Origin: Tardiphaga robiniae
GTDB taxonomy: Bacteria > Pseudomonadota > Alphaproteobacteria > Rhizobiales > Xanthobacteraceae
Assembly: GCF_001618955.1 (NCBI RefSeq)
Contig: NZ_LVYV01000001.1
Coordinates: 241,001 to 305,000 of the forward strand
Length of the DNA: 64,000 nucleotides
Direction of reading: 5' to 3'
Part shown: one piece after another, positions 50,315 to 59,255 of the stretch
Layout: every line of letters begins with the position of its first letter
Position numbering within the stretch: the stretch's first letter is position 1
Made by a program: the position numbers and the translations under genes
Notes under the pieces: model-generated
Databases searched by the model: none
The model's input: the letters and a program-made list of their open reading frames with translations, nothing else
What the model was told of the DNA's origin: nothing

Positions 50315-51023
50315 GGGCCTGCCCCAGATAGATAGCGGCGACGCGTTCGTCGGCGACGATCTCATCGATCGAGCCTTGCGCGAAGACCTGTCCAAGATGC
50401 AGCACCGTGACGCGCTGCGCGACCTGGCGCACGAAGGCCATGTCGTGCTCGATCGCCAACACCGTCATGCCGTCCGCATTCAATCGCTGCACCATCTCGC
50501 CAGTCTGATGCGTTTCTTCCGGCGACATGCCCGCAGTCGGCTCGTCGAGCAGCAACAGTTGCGGCTTCAGGCTGATCGCCATGCCGATTTCGAGCCACTG
50601 CTTCTGGCCGTGGCTCAGATTCCCGGCGGTCTGCATCTGCTCGGCTTCAAGGTTGAGGAACGTCAGCAACCGATCGATCTCGCGCGCGAGCTCAACGCTG
50701 CGATGCGTCCGCTGCAGGGCGATTTCGAGGTTCTGTCGGACAGACAATCCCTTGAATACGCCAGGCACCTGGAATTTGACCGACAGCCCGCGGTGAATGC
50801 GCGCGAACGGTTTCAGCGCAGTGATGTTCTCGCCGGCGAACAGAATATCGCCGCTGCCGGGATGGTGTTCGCCTAGGATCAACCTGAACAGCGTACTCTT
50901 CCCCGCACCGTTCGGACCGATCAGGCAATGGATTTCACCGGCCTCAAGCACGAGATCGACCGAATTGGTGACATGCAAGCCGCCGAAATGTTTATTGAGT
51001 CCGCGAAGCTCGAGAAGCGCCAT
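50307..51023 (-). CDS. urtD: Urea/short-chain amide ABC transporter ATPase (UrtD-like)
   Basis: 238 aa from ATG 51023; the longer frame reaching 51623 is out of register with the permease gene and not used. Walker A is IGPNGAGKSTLFRLILG, the signature LSHGQKQWLEIGMAI, with His in place of the second Gly-adjacent residue as is usual for UrtD, and Walker B LLLLDEPTAGMSPEE. Stop and start overlap with urtC as TGATG. Confidence 0.88.
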   Translation of the reverse strand: MALLELRGLNKHFGGLHVTNSVDLVLEAGEIHCLIGPNGAGKSTLFRLILGEHHPGSGDILFAGENITALKPFARIHRGLSVKFQVPGVFKGLSVRQNLEIALQRTHRSVELAREIDRLLTFLNLEAEQMQTAGNLSHGQKQWLEIGMAISLKPQLLLLDEPTAGMSPEETHQTGEMVQRLNADGMTVLAIEHDMAFVRQVAQRVTVLHLGQVFAQGSIDEIVADERVAAIYLGQAHA

Positions 51024-52087
51024 CAGACGTCTCCCTTGCTGCGGCGTGTGGCGAGCCGGGAAATCAGATTCATGACGCCGAGCACGAGCCCGTTCGGTGC
51101 GATCAGCACGGTCAGCACCAACAGCACGCCCATAAATACCAGCGCGTACTGGCTGCCGTAGATCGTCAGGGCCTGGAAGGCCGCGAGTACCACCAGTGTG
51201 CCAATCAAGGTCGAGGTGAGATCGCTGCGACCGCCTACTGCGACCCAGATCAGCGGCAACGCAGCTGCGGTCATGCCCATGCTCGACGGCGTGATGTATT
51301 GTCCCCACACCGTGTAGAGCACGCCGGAAATGCCTGCGAGCGCCGCCCCTATTACGAAGGTGATGAGCTGATACTTGCGAACGTCGTAGCCCAGCATCTC
51401 CGCGCGCTCCGGATTTTCGCGGATCGCGACGATGACATTGCCGAATGCAGAATTCATCAGGATGCGCAGGCCGAGATAGACCAGCAACAGCAATCCAAGC
51501 ACCGCGTAATAGAGCCCGATATCGGCAAACAGCACGATGTCGCCACCGGGCCATGGGATCGTCAGCGGCGGCATCGCGCTCATGCCGTTGAAGCCATTGA
51601 GGCGCGCCACGCCGATACGCCATTCGGGGCCTGCGGTCTGAGCCATGAAACGCTCCAGCATCAGCGTCACCGCCAGTGTGACGATGCCGAGGAAAACACC
51701 GGCGATGCGACCGAAGAACATGAAATAGCCGAGCAGTAGGGCAAACAGTGCGGCAATCGCAATCGCCAGCACCAGTGCGACTAGCGTGAACCCATAAGCC
51801 GAGCCAAAATTGAGCGTGAGGATGCCGTAGCTATAACCGGCAATACCAAAGAACGCGGTCTGCCCGAACGAGAGCGAGCCGCCGTAGCCCCAGATCAGGC
51901 ACAGACTGAGCGCGATGAACACCCAGACGAAGAAATACACTGTATTGCCGACGGTATAGCCGTCGCTGAACAGCGGATAGGCGCAGGCCATCGCGAATAC
52001 GATGGCGAACACGATCCAGAACGCCGGGCCACGACCCACGGTCTGCGGGCCTTCGAGAAGGCGGAGGAAACCAGGCAAACCGTTCAC
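51023..52087 (-). CDS. urtC: Urea/short-chain amide ABC transporter permease (UrtC-like)
   Basis: 354 aa, GTG start at 52087. About nine membrane helices are predicted. The LivM-type block GYGGSLSFGQTAFFGIAGYS YG and the ATPase-docking loop RENPERAEMLGYDVRKYQLI are intact. It pairs with UrtB in the membrane. Confidence 0.88.
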   Translation of the reverse strand: MNGLPGFLRLLEGPQTVGRGPAFWIVFAIVFAMACAYPLFSDGYTVGNTVYFFVWVFIALSLCLIWGYGGSLSFGQTAFFGIAGYSYGILTLNFGSAYGFTLVALVLAIAIAALFALLLGYFMFFGRIAGVFLGIVTLAVTLMLERFMAQTAGPEWRIGVARLNGFNGMSAMPPLTIPWPGGDIVLFADIGLYYAVLGLLLLVYLGLRILMNSAFGNVIVAIRENPERAEMLGYDVRKYQLITFVIGAALAGISGVLYTVWGQYITPSSMGMTAAALPLIWVAVGGRSDLTSTLIGTLVVLAAFQALTIYGSQYALVFMGVLLVLTVLIAPNGLVLGVMNLISRLATRRSKGDV

Positions 52088-52100
52088 AGCTGCGGATCCT

Positions 52101-52973
52101 TCAGGTTCGTTCGCGCAGCAAGAATCCGGAAATGCCCTTCGGCAGGACTCGGACGACGATGATCACGGCGACCAACAGGCCGATCTGACCGAACAATTGT
52201 CCCTGCCACGATGTCATCACCGACTTCACCACCGCGAGCACGGCGCCGGCCGGCGCGGTGCCGAGGAACACGTCGGCGCCGCCAATCACCACGGTGACGA
52301 AGGCTTCCATGATGAAGGTGGCGCCCATGGTTGGCACCAGCGTCATGGTGGGGGCGTACAGGCCACCCGCAAGACCAGCGAGCCCGGCGCCGCAAGCAAA
52401 GGTGAGGCTGTAGATTAGGCGGGTATCGACACCGAGAGCCGCCGCCATGTGCGGCACCTGGATGGTGGCGCGGGCAAGCACACCGAAGCGGGTCCAGTTG
52501 AACAGCATATAAAGGCCGCCGAGCACACCGAGCGCGGAGGCGAACAGCACGAGGCGATAGATGGAATAAGAATACTCGCCGACCTGGAAGCTGCCGAACG
52601 GCGTTCCCACACCGGCCATGGACGAGCCCACCAAGATCAGCGTGCCTTGGGTCGCAATGAGGCTTAGGCCCCAGGTTGCCACGATGGTGTCGAGCGGCCG
52701 GTCGTAGAGATGGCGGATCACCACGAGCTCGACCAGCGCGCCGACCAATGCGGCAACGATGGCTCCGGCCATGATCGCCAGCGGCAGCGGCAGACCGACA
52801 TGGGCAGTGGAAGCCGTCACATAGGCGCCGCACATGATGAACTCGCCATGGGCGAGATTGATCACGCCCATCATGCCGAAGATCACCGCGAGCCCGCATG
52901 CCGACAGCACGAGAAAAGCGAAAGCATCGCCGAATTGATAGAGCGCTGAAAATATATGCGTTGCGATGTCCAT
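52101..52973 (-). CDS. urtB: Urea/short-chain amide ABC transporter permease (UrtB-like)
   Basis: 290 aa, LivH type. The opening FGMMGVINLAHGEFIMCGAY is the family signature, and RATIQVPHMAAALGVDTRLI YS is the cytoplasmic docking loop. It has about eight helices. A hairpin precedes it, separating it from the abundant binding protein. Confidence 0.88.
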   Translation of the reverse strand: MDIATHIFSALYQFGDAFAFLVLSACGLAVIFGMMGVINLAHGEFIMCGAYVTASTAHVGLPLPLAIMAGAIVAALVGALVELVVIRHLYDRPLDTIVATWGLSLIATQGTLILVGSSMAGVGTPFGSFQVGEYSYSIYRLVLFASALGVLGGLYMLFNWTRFGVLARATIQVPHMAAALGVDTRLIYSLTFACGAGLAGLAGGLYAPTMTLVPTMGATFIMEAFVTVVIGGADVFLGTAPAGAVLAVVKSVMTSWQGQLFGQIGLLVAVIIVVRVLPKGISGFLLRERT

Positions 52974-53036
52974 GAACCAACCGGGATGAAGAAAATTCGA
53001 AATGCGAGGGAGACTTCAGCTCTTCGAGAACGCTGT

Positions 53037-53062
53037 CCCGGCAGGCAGACGTACCTGCCGGG
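53037..53062 (-). repeat. Perfect hairpin between urtA and urtB
   Basis: CCCGGCAGG and its complement CCTGCCGGG with an 8-base loop, no T-run. It lies between the binding-protein gene and the first permease, as in the ureide operon. It probably stabilises the upstream mRNA so that more binding protein is made. Confidence 0.6.
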
Positions 53063-53080
53063 GCGGCGCCGCCGCCGAAG

Positions 53081-54319
53081 TCAGGGTTTCGGCGGCGGGT
53101 TCGAGGGCGTGTACTGCGCCATCGGATCCTTCTTGGTCAGATCGCAACCGGCATCGCCCAGCCAGTACGGCTTGATGCCCTCCCACACTTTCGGAAACGA
53201 GATCGAATGATCGGCTCCAACCTTGGCGAGATAAATCGTATGCGACATGTGCTGGCTCTTCGGGTCGATACAGACCTTGCCTTCCGGCGCGTCCATGCAA
53301 ACGTCGCCAACCGCGATCACCTTGCGGATATCTTCTCGCTTGGTCGACTTCGCTCGTTCGACCATCTGCTTGTAGAGATAAACTGCGAGATAGGAGTTCT
53401 CCGCTTCCTGGTTCACATAGGGTTCGCTCGGGAACTTGGCCTTGAACTTGGCATAGAATGCCTTGCTGGCCGGCGTGTCGATCTCCTCGATGTAGTTGGT
53501 GGTGACATACATGTCCTTCAGGCTCGGCGGCTTGAAACGCTTGTGCTCGTAGCCCTGCCCGACATTGACCGACGAGGCCATCGGCAGACTGACGTTGGCG
53601 GATGCCGCCTGCTCGTAATAGGAGGCCTGCGCGGTACCAACCAGGAGTGTCACCACAAAATCCGGTTTTGCTTTCTGGATATTCTGGATGCTCTGCGAGA
53701 ACTGGGACACACCGAGCGGGATGAACTCCTCGCCAGCCATCTTGCCGCCGTTCTCCTTGACGATGTTGCGCACCCATTCCGCCGAGATCTGGCCGAAATT
53801 GTAATCGGCGGCGAGCGTGTAGACGTTCTTGCCGTACTTCTCCATCATGTAGGGAATGAGCGTGGAGAACTGTTGTTCGGGCACCGCACCGGTGACAATC
53901 ATGTGGCCGTCGCAGACGCCGCCTTCATACTGGTTATTGTAGAACGCGAAGCCGTTGAACTGATCGACGATCGGGCGATAGGCCTCACGCGAAGCGGACG
54001 AGAAGCCGGCGAATACCACGTCGACCTTGTCACGCTGCAGCACGCGCCGCATGAATTCCTGATAGCGCGTGTTATCGGACTGGGTGTCGTAGGTGATCAG
54101 CTCAAGCGGCCGGCCATCGATGCCACCGGCCTTGTTGATCTCCTCGGCCGCAAGCTGGATCGCATGCACCTTGCCGATGGTCGCCACCGCGAAATCGCCG
54201 GACTGGTCCTCCAGTACTCCGAGCTTGATCGGGGTTTGCGCAAACGCCGCACCTGTCGCGAGAACAAGCGTCCCCGTGAGGGCTACGGCGCGCAGCCCCC
54301 GCAACACATTCTTGGTCAT
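53081..54319 (-). CDS. urtA: Urea/short-chain amide substrate-binding protein (UrtA-like)
   Basis: 412 aa with signal peptide at about residues 1-28 (ending TGAAFAQTP). Periplasmic-binding fold type I: IKLGVLEDQSGDFAVATIGK, GRPLELITYDTQSDNTRYQE, VFAGFSSASREAYRPIVDQF. It resembles UrtA and the Methylophilus FmdD protein. Because the regulatory partner AmiC and hydrolases FmdA and nitrilase sit in the same operon, amides as well as urea may be carried. The C-terminus is Pro-rich. Confidence 0.85.
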   Translation of the reverse strand: MTKNVLRGLRAVALTGTLVLATGAAFAQTPIKLGVLEDQSGDFAVATIGKVHAIQLAAEEINKAGGIDGRPLELITYDTQSDNTRYQEFMRRVLQRDKVDVVFAGFSSASREAYRPIVDQFNGFAFYNNQYEGGVCDGHMIVTGAVPEQQFSTLIPYMMEKYGKNVYTLAADYNFGQISAEWVRNIVKENGGKMAGEEFIPLGVSQFSQSIQNIQKAKPDFVVTLLVGTAQASYYEQAASANVSLPMASSVNVGQGYEHKRFKPPSLKDMYVTTNYIEEIDTPASKAFYAKFKAKFPSEPYVNQEAENSYLAVYLYKQMVERAKSTKREDIRKVIAVGDVCMDAPEGKVCIDPKSQHMSHTIYLAKVGADHSISFPKVWEGIKPYWLGDAGCDLTKKDPMAQYTPSNPPPKP

Positions 54320-54330
54320 GTCGGTGTCTC

Positions 54331-54996
54331 CTACATCGCTTGCTTGTTGTCGCCTCGCAGCGTGATGCTGGTCGCGCGGCCGGGAATGTCGGGCGGATTC
54401 GCCCGTCTGCTCAGAAACTCTTCGCAGTAGAGTTCCAGGTTCTGCCGCGCGCGCATGCTCTCGCGGCGGAGCTGGGAATAGGCGCGCTCTTCATCGAGAC
54501 CCTCCTGCTGCATCAAGAAAATCACCGCACGGATCACCGCGCGGCGGCCACGACGGCGTCCTTCAAGATCCTGGAGGCGGGCATACATGTCGCTGCGCAA
54601 CATGAACTGGTTGACGCCCATGAACAGTGACGTGTAGACGGCGCCGCCGTGAACCGGCTTACGCAGGAAGGAAGTAGCACCGAGATTGACCAGCGCCTTG
54701 AGACGGCTCGGCGCCTCGACACCGACCAGACCGATCACCGGCACCGGCGGCAGGCGCGAAGCCGGATTGACCTCGATCGCAACCGCACCTTCGAGATCGC
54801 CATCAACGAACAGAATGTCACGCTCGAGCTGTAGGCTACCGATATCAATCTGCGCGCGGCCGTCGATGATGTCGGGATACTCGGTTGTCACACCGAGTTT
54901 GGCGAGAGTGGACTCGAGCGCGCCCTCTTTTCCTCCGCGTCCGATGATGACAAGGGCGCGACCACCTTTGAAATTCTGCAGCAACCGAGATGTCAT
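54331..54996 (-). CDS. amiR: ANTAR-domain antitermination regulator (AmiR-like)
   Basis: 221 aa. The N-terminal part (about 10-130) resembles a receiver-like domain without the phospho-Asp set, as in AmiR. The C-terminal ANTAR helices are RRAVIRAVIFLMQQEGLDEE RAYSQLRRESMRARQNLE, carrying the family's 'A...L......E.AY..LR..A...' pattern. ANTAR proteins bind leader RNA hairpins and stop termination. It overlaps amiC by ATGA, the usual partner. A terminator and hexaloop hairpin are found in the leader. Confidence 0.87.
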   Translation of the reverse strand: MTSRLLQNFKGGRALVIIGRGGKEGALESTLAKLGVTTEYPDIIDGRAQIDIGSLQLERDILFVDGDLEGAVAIEVNPASRLPPVPVIGLVGVEAPSRLKALVNLGATSFLRKPVHGGAVYTSLFMGVNQFMLRSDMYARLQDLEGRRRGRRAVIRAVIFLMQQEGLDEERAYSQLRRESMRARQNLELYCEEFLSRRANPPDIPGRATSITLRGDNKQAM

Positions 54997-56153
54997 GATT
55001 GCACCACTCTGAGCATGGGAGAGCGCATTGCACTCGCAAAGCGCGGCGACGACTGAACGAGATAAGGATCGGGCGCGATCGGACTGCGCGCCTCCAGCAG
55101 CACTTCAAACTGCCCATTGAGGGTGGAACGGGCGATCCGCGGTGTCAGCCAGGCGTGATAGGTTTGTGGATCGATGCGCACCTCGCCCTGCGGCGCCAGC
55201 AGGCTCTGGCTGGCAACCGCAGCGCGCACGGCGCGTGCATCATCGGTACCCGCCTGCTCCAATGCTGCGGCCAGAAGCTTGACGGCGATGTAGGACGCTT
55301 CTGCATCGGCGGACGATACTGGTCCGTTGGGAAAGGCCTTGGCATAGGCCGTGATAAACGCCGCATTCGCCGGCGATTCCAGCGAGGAGAAGTAGACGCT
55401 GGAACTAAGATGCCCATCGATAGCCTCGTCGCCAATCTCCGCAAGCTCCGGCTCCGACAGCGTGCAACTGGCCACCGGAATTTCATTGACCTGATCGATC
55501 CCGCGCGCGCGGCAGGCGGCGCGAAAAGCGCGGAAGAAGGCATAGGCGCTGGTGCCGATCAGATTGCTGAAGACGAAATCGGGGCGCTGCTTGAGGATCG
55601 CCAATATCACCTGATCGAATTCGGTATCGCCCACAGGCAGGTATCGCTCCGCGACCACGGTACCTCCACGGGCGGTCAACGCTTCGCGGAAGATGCGGTT
55701 GTTCTCCCAAGCCCAAATGTAGTTGGAGCCGACACAGAACGCACGGGTGCCGACTCGCGAAACGAGATAGTCGACCAGTGGCAGTACGTGCTGATTGGGT
55801 GACGCCCCGGTATAAATCACATTGTCCGAACTCTCGAATCCCTCATAGTGCGACGGATACCAGAGTAACCCGTCGAACTTCTCGAAACACGGAATGACCT
55901 CCTTGCGGCTCGAAGAAGTATAACAGCCCAAAACCTGGCGGATCCCGGCGCCGAGTAATTCCAAACTCAGCGCGTGGTAACGCGTAAGATCGCCCGAAGG
56001 GTTGACCACGACCGGCTCCAGCGTCACCGCACCGCCTGCTTCGGCATTTTCCTGGAAAGCCAGCAACGCACCATTCAGCATCGAGCGTGCGACGACACTG
56101 TAAGACCCTGTCGTCGAGAACATCACACCGATACGATAGTGCTTCCGCATCAT
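54993..56153 (-). CDS. amiC: AmiC-like amide-binding regulator
   Basis: 386 aa starting at ATG 56153 or the next ATG 56150 (MRKHYRIGVMFSTTGSYSVV). It lacks a signal peptide and so works in the cytoplasm. The binding-protein fold shows GALLAFQENAEAGGAVTLEP, GLLWYPSHYEGFESSDNVIY TGA and VGSNYIWAWENNRIFREAL. In Pseudomonas AmiC holds AmiR in an inactive complex until an amide binds. It is the first gene of the operon and lies right behind a terminator. Confidence 0.85.
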   Translation of the reverse strand: MMRKHYRIGVMFSTTGSYSVVARSMLNGALLAFQENAEAGGAVTLEPVVVNPSGDLTRYHALSLELLGAGIRQVLGCYTSSSRKEVIPCFEKFDGLLWYPSHYEGFESSDNVIYTGASPNQHVLPLVDYLVSRVGTRAFCVGSNYIWAWENNRIFREALTARGGTVVAERYLPVGDTEFDQVILAILKQRPDFVFSNLIGTSAYAFFRAFRAACRARGIDQVNEIPVASCTLSEPELAEIGDEAIDGHLSSSVYFSSLESPANAAFITAYAKAFPNGPVSSADAEASYIAVKLLAAALEQAGTDDARAVRAAVASQSLLAPQGEVRIDPQTYHAWLTPRIARSTLNGQFEVLLEARSPIAPDPYLVQSSPRFASAMRSPMLRVVQS

Positions 56154-56169
56154 CAGCCCGATCCAAAAC

Positions 56170-56205
56170 AAAAAAAGCGCCCGCCGGCTGTGAAGCCGAG
56201 GGCGC
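56170..56205 (-). terminator. Leader intrinsic terminator (attenuator) before amiC
   Basis: On the minus-strand RNA the stem GCGCCC-CGGCU / AGCCG-GGGCGC with a 4-base loop (UCAC) is followed by seven U's (plus-strand A-run 56170-56176). The U-run ends 16 bases before the amiC ATG, so the terminator can only act on the leader. A competing 14-base palindrome (CGAGGGCGCCCTCG, overlapping the 5' arm) can form instead, giving an on/off pair. Confidence 0.8.
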
Positions 56206-56268
56206 CCTCGCCACCAACTGGACACGCTTGAATTTCAAAGCGCGGTGTTGGAAATGGTTTGAACTTGT

Positions 56269-56297
56269 AGCGTTATCGGGCAGCTTTGCCCAACGCT
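56269..56297 (-). promoter_or_regulatory. Hexaloop hairpin of the ANTAR-target type in the amiC leader
   Basis: RNA: AGCGUU-GGGC-AAAGCU-GCCC-GAU-AACGCU. An outer 6-bp stem, a 3-base bulge and an inner 4-bp stem close a 6-base loop AAAGCU with A at position 1 and G at position 4, the known requirement for ANTAR recognition. ANTAR sites usually have two such hairpins; a clear second hexaloop was not found before the terminator. Confidence 0.65.
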
Positions 56298-56305
56298 TGC
56301 AGTTT

Positions 56306-56334
56306 AGGCTCCCTTAGATCGACCATGCTGTCAA
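56306..56334 (-). promoter_or_regulatory. Probable promoter of the amide operon
   Basis: On the minus strand, CTTGACA (-35, plus-strand 56329-56334) is an excellent match. At 17 bases spacing the -10 reads GAGCCT, which is weak, so an activator or inexact spacing is possible. Transcription from here would begin about 56299, placing the hexaloop hairpin at the very 5' end of the RNA. Confidence 0.5.
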
Positions 56335-56494
56335 GCGCGTTGTTGCGGCGGGAGTTGCTTCAATCCACGCCTCGCTGCAGCAAAACTAAGCAGGGCGTTA
56401 GGGAAAAATTATACTGGTTGCACGAGCACCAATGACGGTCGTTTCCGTCAGCATTCATTCTGACGCCGATGCAAAGCATCACCTGACGCGAGAA

Positions 56495-57331
56495 GTGGAC
56501 GATCGTTAGCACTTGCAAGGACGCGGGAATTTCCGGCGCCAGTATGATCTTGCGACCGGGCATCCAGACGCTCTTGCAGGATGCTCAGCACCAATAATTC
56601 GACGTCGTATTGGCGGAAGCGCTAGATCGCATCAGTCGCGATCAGGCAGATGTCGCCACGCTGTTCAAGCATCTCCGCTTTGCCGGTGTACCGATCATCA
56701 TGCTGGCCGAAGGCGAAATCAGCGAACTATACGTTGGACTCAAGACACAATGAACGCCCTGTTCCTCAAGGACCTTGCAGCAACAACGCATCGCGGCCTG
56801 CGTGGCCGCGTCGAAGACGGGAAGTCCGGCGGTGGTCTCTGCTACGGCTATCGCATCGTCAAAAAGCTGGACGAACGTGGCGAGCCTATCCGCGGCGATC
56901 GCGAGATCGATGAAGCACAGGCAATTGTGGCGCGACGCACTTTCAAGGAATTCGCGTCTGGCATCTGCCCGCGCGCGATCGCGAAAGCTCTAAATGCTGA
57001 GGGTATCGTCGGTCCCGATGAAAACTTATGGAATGACACGACGATCCGCGGACACGTAAAGCGCGGCACTGGCCTCATCAACAATGAGTTGTATGTCGGC
57101 CGGCTGGTGTGGAACAGACAGCGCTACGTCAAAGACCCGAGCACCGGGCGGCGGGTGTCGCGCATGAACGCGGAATCAGAGTGGATTGTCGTTGAGGTTC
57201 CAGCACTCAGGATTATCGACGATGAACTCGGGCAGGCGGTGAAAACACGTCAGAGCGAAATCGCCCTAATGCGTGATCTAACTGACATCGGACGAGGTCC
57301 ATCATCTCAGCGCGACATTTTTTCACGGTGA
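56495..57331 (+). pseudogene. Large serine recombinase (resolvase family) pseudogene
   Basis: A catalytic-domain piece reads KDAGISGASMILRPGIQTLL QDAQ, a stop, then AEALDRISRDQADVATLFKH, ending VGLK. After a frameshift at about 56750 the recombinase domain continues: MNALFLKDLAATTHRGLRGR, GGGLCYGYRIVKKLDERGEP, then NNELYVGRLVWNRQRYVKDP. The N-terminal catalytic Ser region and the C-terminal zinc-ribbon part are both missing. Full-length relatives are about 500-550 aa. It lies 87 bases from a tRNA gene. Confidence 0.85.
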
Positions 57332-57378
57332 CGACGCGGTGACGATTTGCCGAATGACCCAAAGGAATTCAAGGCAAC

Positions 57379-57410
57379 AAAAAACCCGCTATCCTATTGG
57401 AATAGCGGGT
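57379..57410 (-). terminator. Intrinsic terminator of the tRNA-fMet gene
   Basis: On the minus strand ACCCGCTAT and ATAGCGGGT pair (9 bp) around a short loop and run into six T's. It lies eight bases past the tRNA CCA end. Confidence 0.85.
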
Positions 57411-57417
57411 GAATGTT

Positions 57418-57494
<77 letters not shown>

Positions 57495-57780
57495 CCAAAC
57501 CTTTCGGAAAACCGGAGAACGAAACGAAGTCGGCCAACGCCAAGGCGTCGATCGATCCCAGTCCGGAGGCTTCCTGAGAAGGCAACCGGGGCAAAGCCCT
57601 CGGTGCGAGGGGTATGTACCAATGCCAGCCTGCTTTGGAAAGGGGCAGCGGCGATCTTTTTGCGCTTTTATGACGGTCCGGGAACGCGCCAATCTGCCTT
57701 GTTTCGGCACAGTCCGGCCCAGTGACGGACCTCACAGAGCCAAACAGCCTTCCAAGGCCCGCTGGGCACCCTGTGGCAGC
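57495..57780. other. Gap upstream of the tRNA gene
   Basis: About 285 bases between the tRNA-fMet gene and the SDR stop, both on the minus strand. It should contain the tRNA promoter. No gene is supported; a T-run near 57655 on the plus strand lacks a strong stem. Confidence 0.5.
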
Positions 57781-58542
57781 CTAATTCAGCAGAAAGCCGC
57801 CATCCACGGTCACCGTGCTGCCGGTCATGTAACGCGAGGCGCCGGAGGCCAGCAGCAGGATGGCACCGTCGAGATCCGACTCATGGCCGACCCGGCGCTG
57901 CGGAATGCGCTTGACCAGTTTCTCACCGACCGGTGTGTCCCACACGGCGTGGTTGATGTCGGTGTCGATATAGCCCGGTGCAAGCGCATTAACGCGGATG
58001 CGATGTCCGGCGAGTTCCAGCGCGAGTGCCTTGGTCGCCTGCACGATGCCGGCTTTCGAGATCGCATAGGGCGACACCGCCTTGGTCAGCCCGAAACCCA
58101 GCACCGAGGCGATATTGACGATATTGCCTTCCTGCTTCCTAGCGATCATGCGCCGCGCGATTTCGGTCGCCGCGAAATAGGCGCCCTTCAGGTTGGCGCC
58201 TATCACGGAATCCCAATCGGCTTCAGTCTGGTCGACGGCGAGCTTCTCGACGGCGATGCCGGCATTGTTGATGAGCACGCTGATCGGCCCGAGCGCTTCC
58301 TCCGCGGCATCGAACGCCCCACCGATCGACGCCATGTCGGTGACGTCCATCTGCACAGCGACGGCGCGGCCACCCTTGCCCGTGATCTCCTCCTGCAGGC
58401 TCTTCAGCTTGTCGGTCTGCCGCGCGGCCAGCGCCACGGCGGCGCCATGTGCAGCCAGAACGCGCGCGAATTGCCGGCCAAGGCCCTGCGAGGCACCGGT
58501 GATGAGGATGATTTCTTTACTGACGTCGAATATCCCGGACAT
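57781..58542 (-). CDS. Short-chain dehydrogenase/reductase
   Basis: 253 aa from ATG 58542. Motifs are ITGASQGLGRQFARVLA, VLINNAGIAVEK, Ser in VNIASVLGFGL and YAISKAGIVQAT. The C-terminus TGSTVTVDGGFLLN is the usual one. The long plus-strand frame opposite it is an antisense shadow. Its substrate is unknown. It diverges from the CvpA gene with 111 bases between. Confidence 0.85.
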   Translation of the reverse strand: MSGIFDVSKEIILITGASQGLGRQFARVLAAHGAAVALAARQTDKLKSLQEEITGKGGRAVAVQMDVTDMASIGGAFDAAEEALGPISVLINNAGIAVEKLAVDQTEADWDSVIGANLKGAYFAATEIARRMIARKQEGNIVNIASVLGFGLTKAVSPYAISKAGIVQATKALALELAGHRIRVNALAPGYIDTDINHAVWDTPVGEKLVKRIPQRRVGHESDLDGAILLLASGASRYMTGSTVTVDGGFLLN

Positions 58543-58653
58543 GGCATTTCCCTTTGGTTTTGCCCTAGTGATACCCGGCCTTGCCGCGATCGCAAACCGC
58601 CGCACTCCGCCGATTTCTCTGACGCGGAATTGGCTGAAATGAACGAGGACACG

Positions 58654-59169
58654 ATGAACAGTTTCGATGTCGTCGTTTATGTCGGCCTGATCGTCGCCAT
58701 GGTCATTGGCTTTCGCGCCGGGTTGTTGCGCAGTGCGGTCACCATCCTGGGCTATCTGATCGCCATGCCGATGGCTGTCTGGATCACCGGGCTGATCGCG
58801 CCGCAACTGTCCGGCAGCGCAAGCACCCCGACCACGCAAAACTCGTTGCTGTTCTTCGCGATCTTTCTGGTGTCCGGGATCGTGCTCGGCTCGCTGCTGC
58901 GCATGGCGATCAACGACATAATCGGCCACGAGATCGGCATCGGCGACCGGCTCGGCGGTGCTTTGCTCGGCGCCATTCGCGTCGGCCTGATCGCGGTGAC
59001 GCTGGTGCTGATCTTCGACCAGCTGGTGCCGGCCGATCGGCAGCCGGCCTATATGACCGGCTCACAGCTGCGGCCCCTGCTATCGCTGGCCGGGCAGAAG
59101 GGCGTCAAATCGCTGCCGCCGGACATGACCGCCACGATCGAGCAATGGAAACGCGCGCACCGGCTCTGA
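58654..59169 (+). CDS. cvpA: CvpA-family membrane protein
   Basis: 171 aa from ATG 58654 (GAGGA upstream; ATG 58639 is alternative). Four membrane helices at about residues 5-25, 28-48, 60-80 and 105-125 with FDVVVYVGLIVAMVIGFRAG LLRS and GDRLGGALLGAIRVGLIAVT. The family is linked to colicin V production and envelope maintenance. It lies between two SDR genes and is probably transcribed alone or with the next gene. Confidence 0.82.
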   Translation: MNSFDVVVYVGLIVAMVIGFRAGLLRSAVTILGYLIAMPMAVWITGLIAPQLSGSASTPTTQNSLLFFAIFLVSGIVLGSLLRMAINDIIGHEIGIGDRLGGALLGAIRVGLIAVTLVLIFDQLVPADRQPAYMTGSQLRPLLSLAGQKGVKSLPPDMTATIEQWKRAHRL

Positions 59170-59255
59170 CGTCGGCGCTCTTATCAGGCCGCTTGCGACG
59201 GGCTAGACTGGCCCCCTCTTTTCTTCGCCAGTTCGACAACTTCAGGAGTGATATC

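Noticed and set aside
48149..50335. 728-codon open frame antisense to the nitrilase, fmdA and urtE genes
   Set aside because: High-GC codon bias keeps the opposite frame open; no domain or ribosome site is present.
50307..51623. 438-codon version of the UrtD protein
   Set aside because: The first 200 codons overlap urtC out of frame; the family start is ATG 51023.
57622..58653. Long upstream extension of the CvpA frame
   Set aside because: It is antisense to the SDR gene at 57781-58542; the true start with a ribosome site is 58654.
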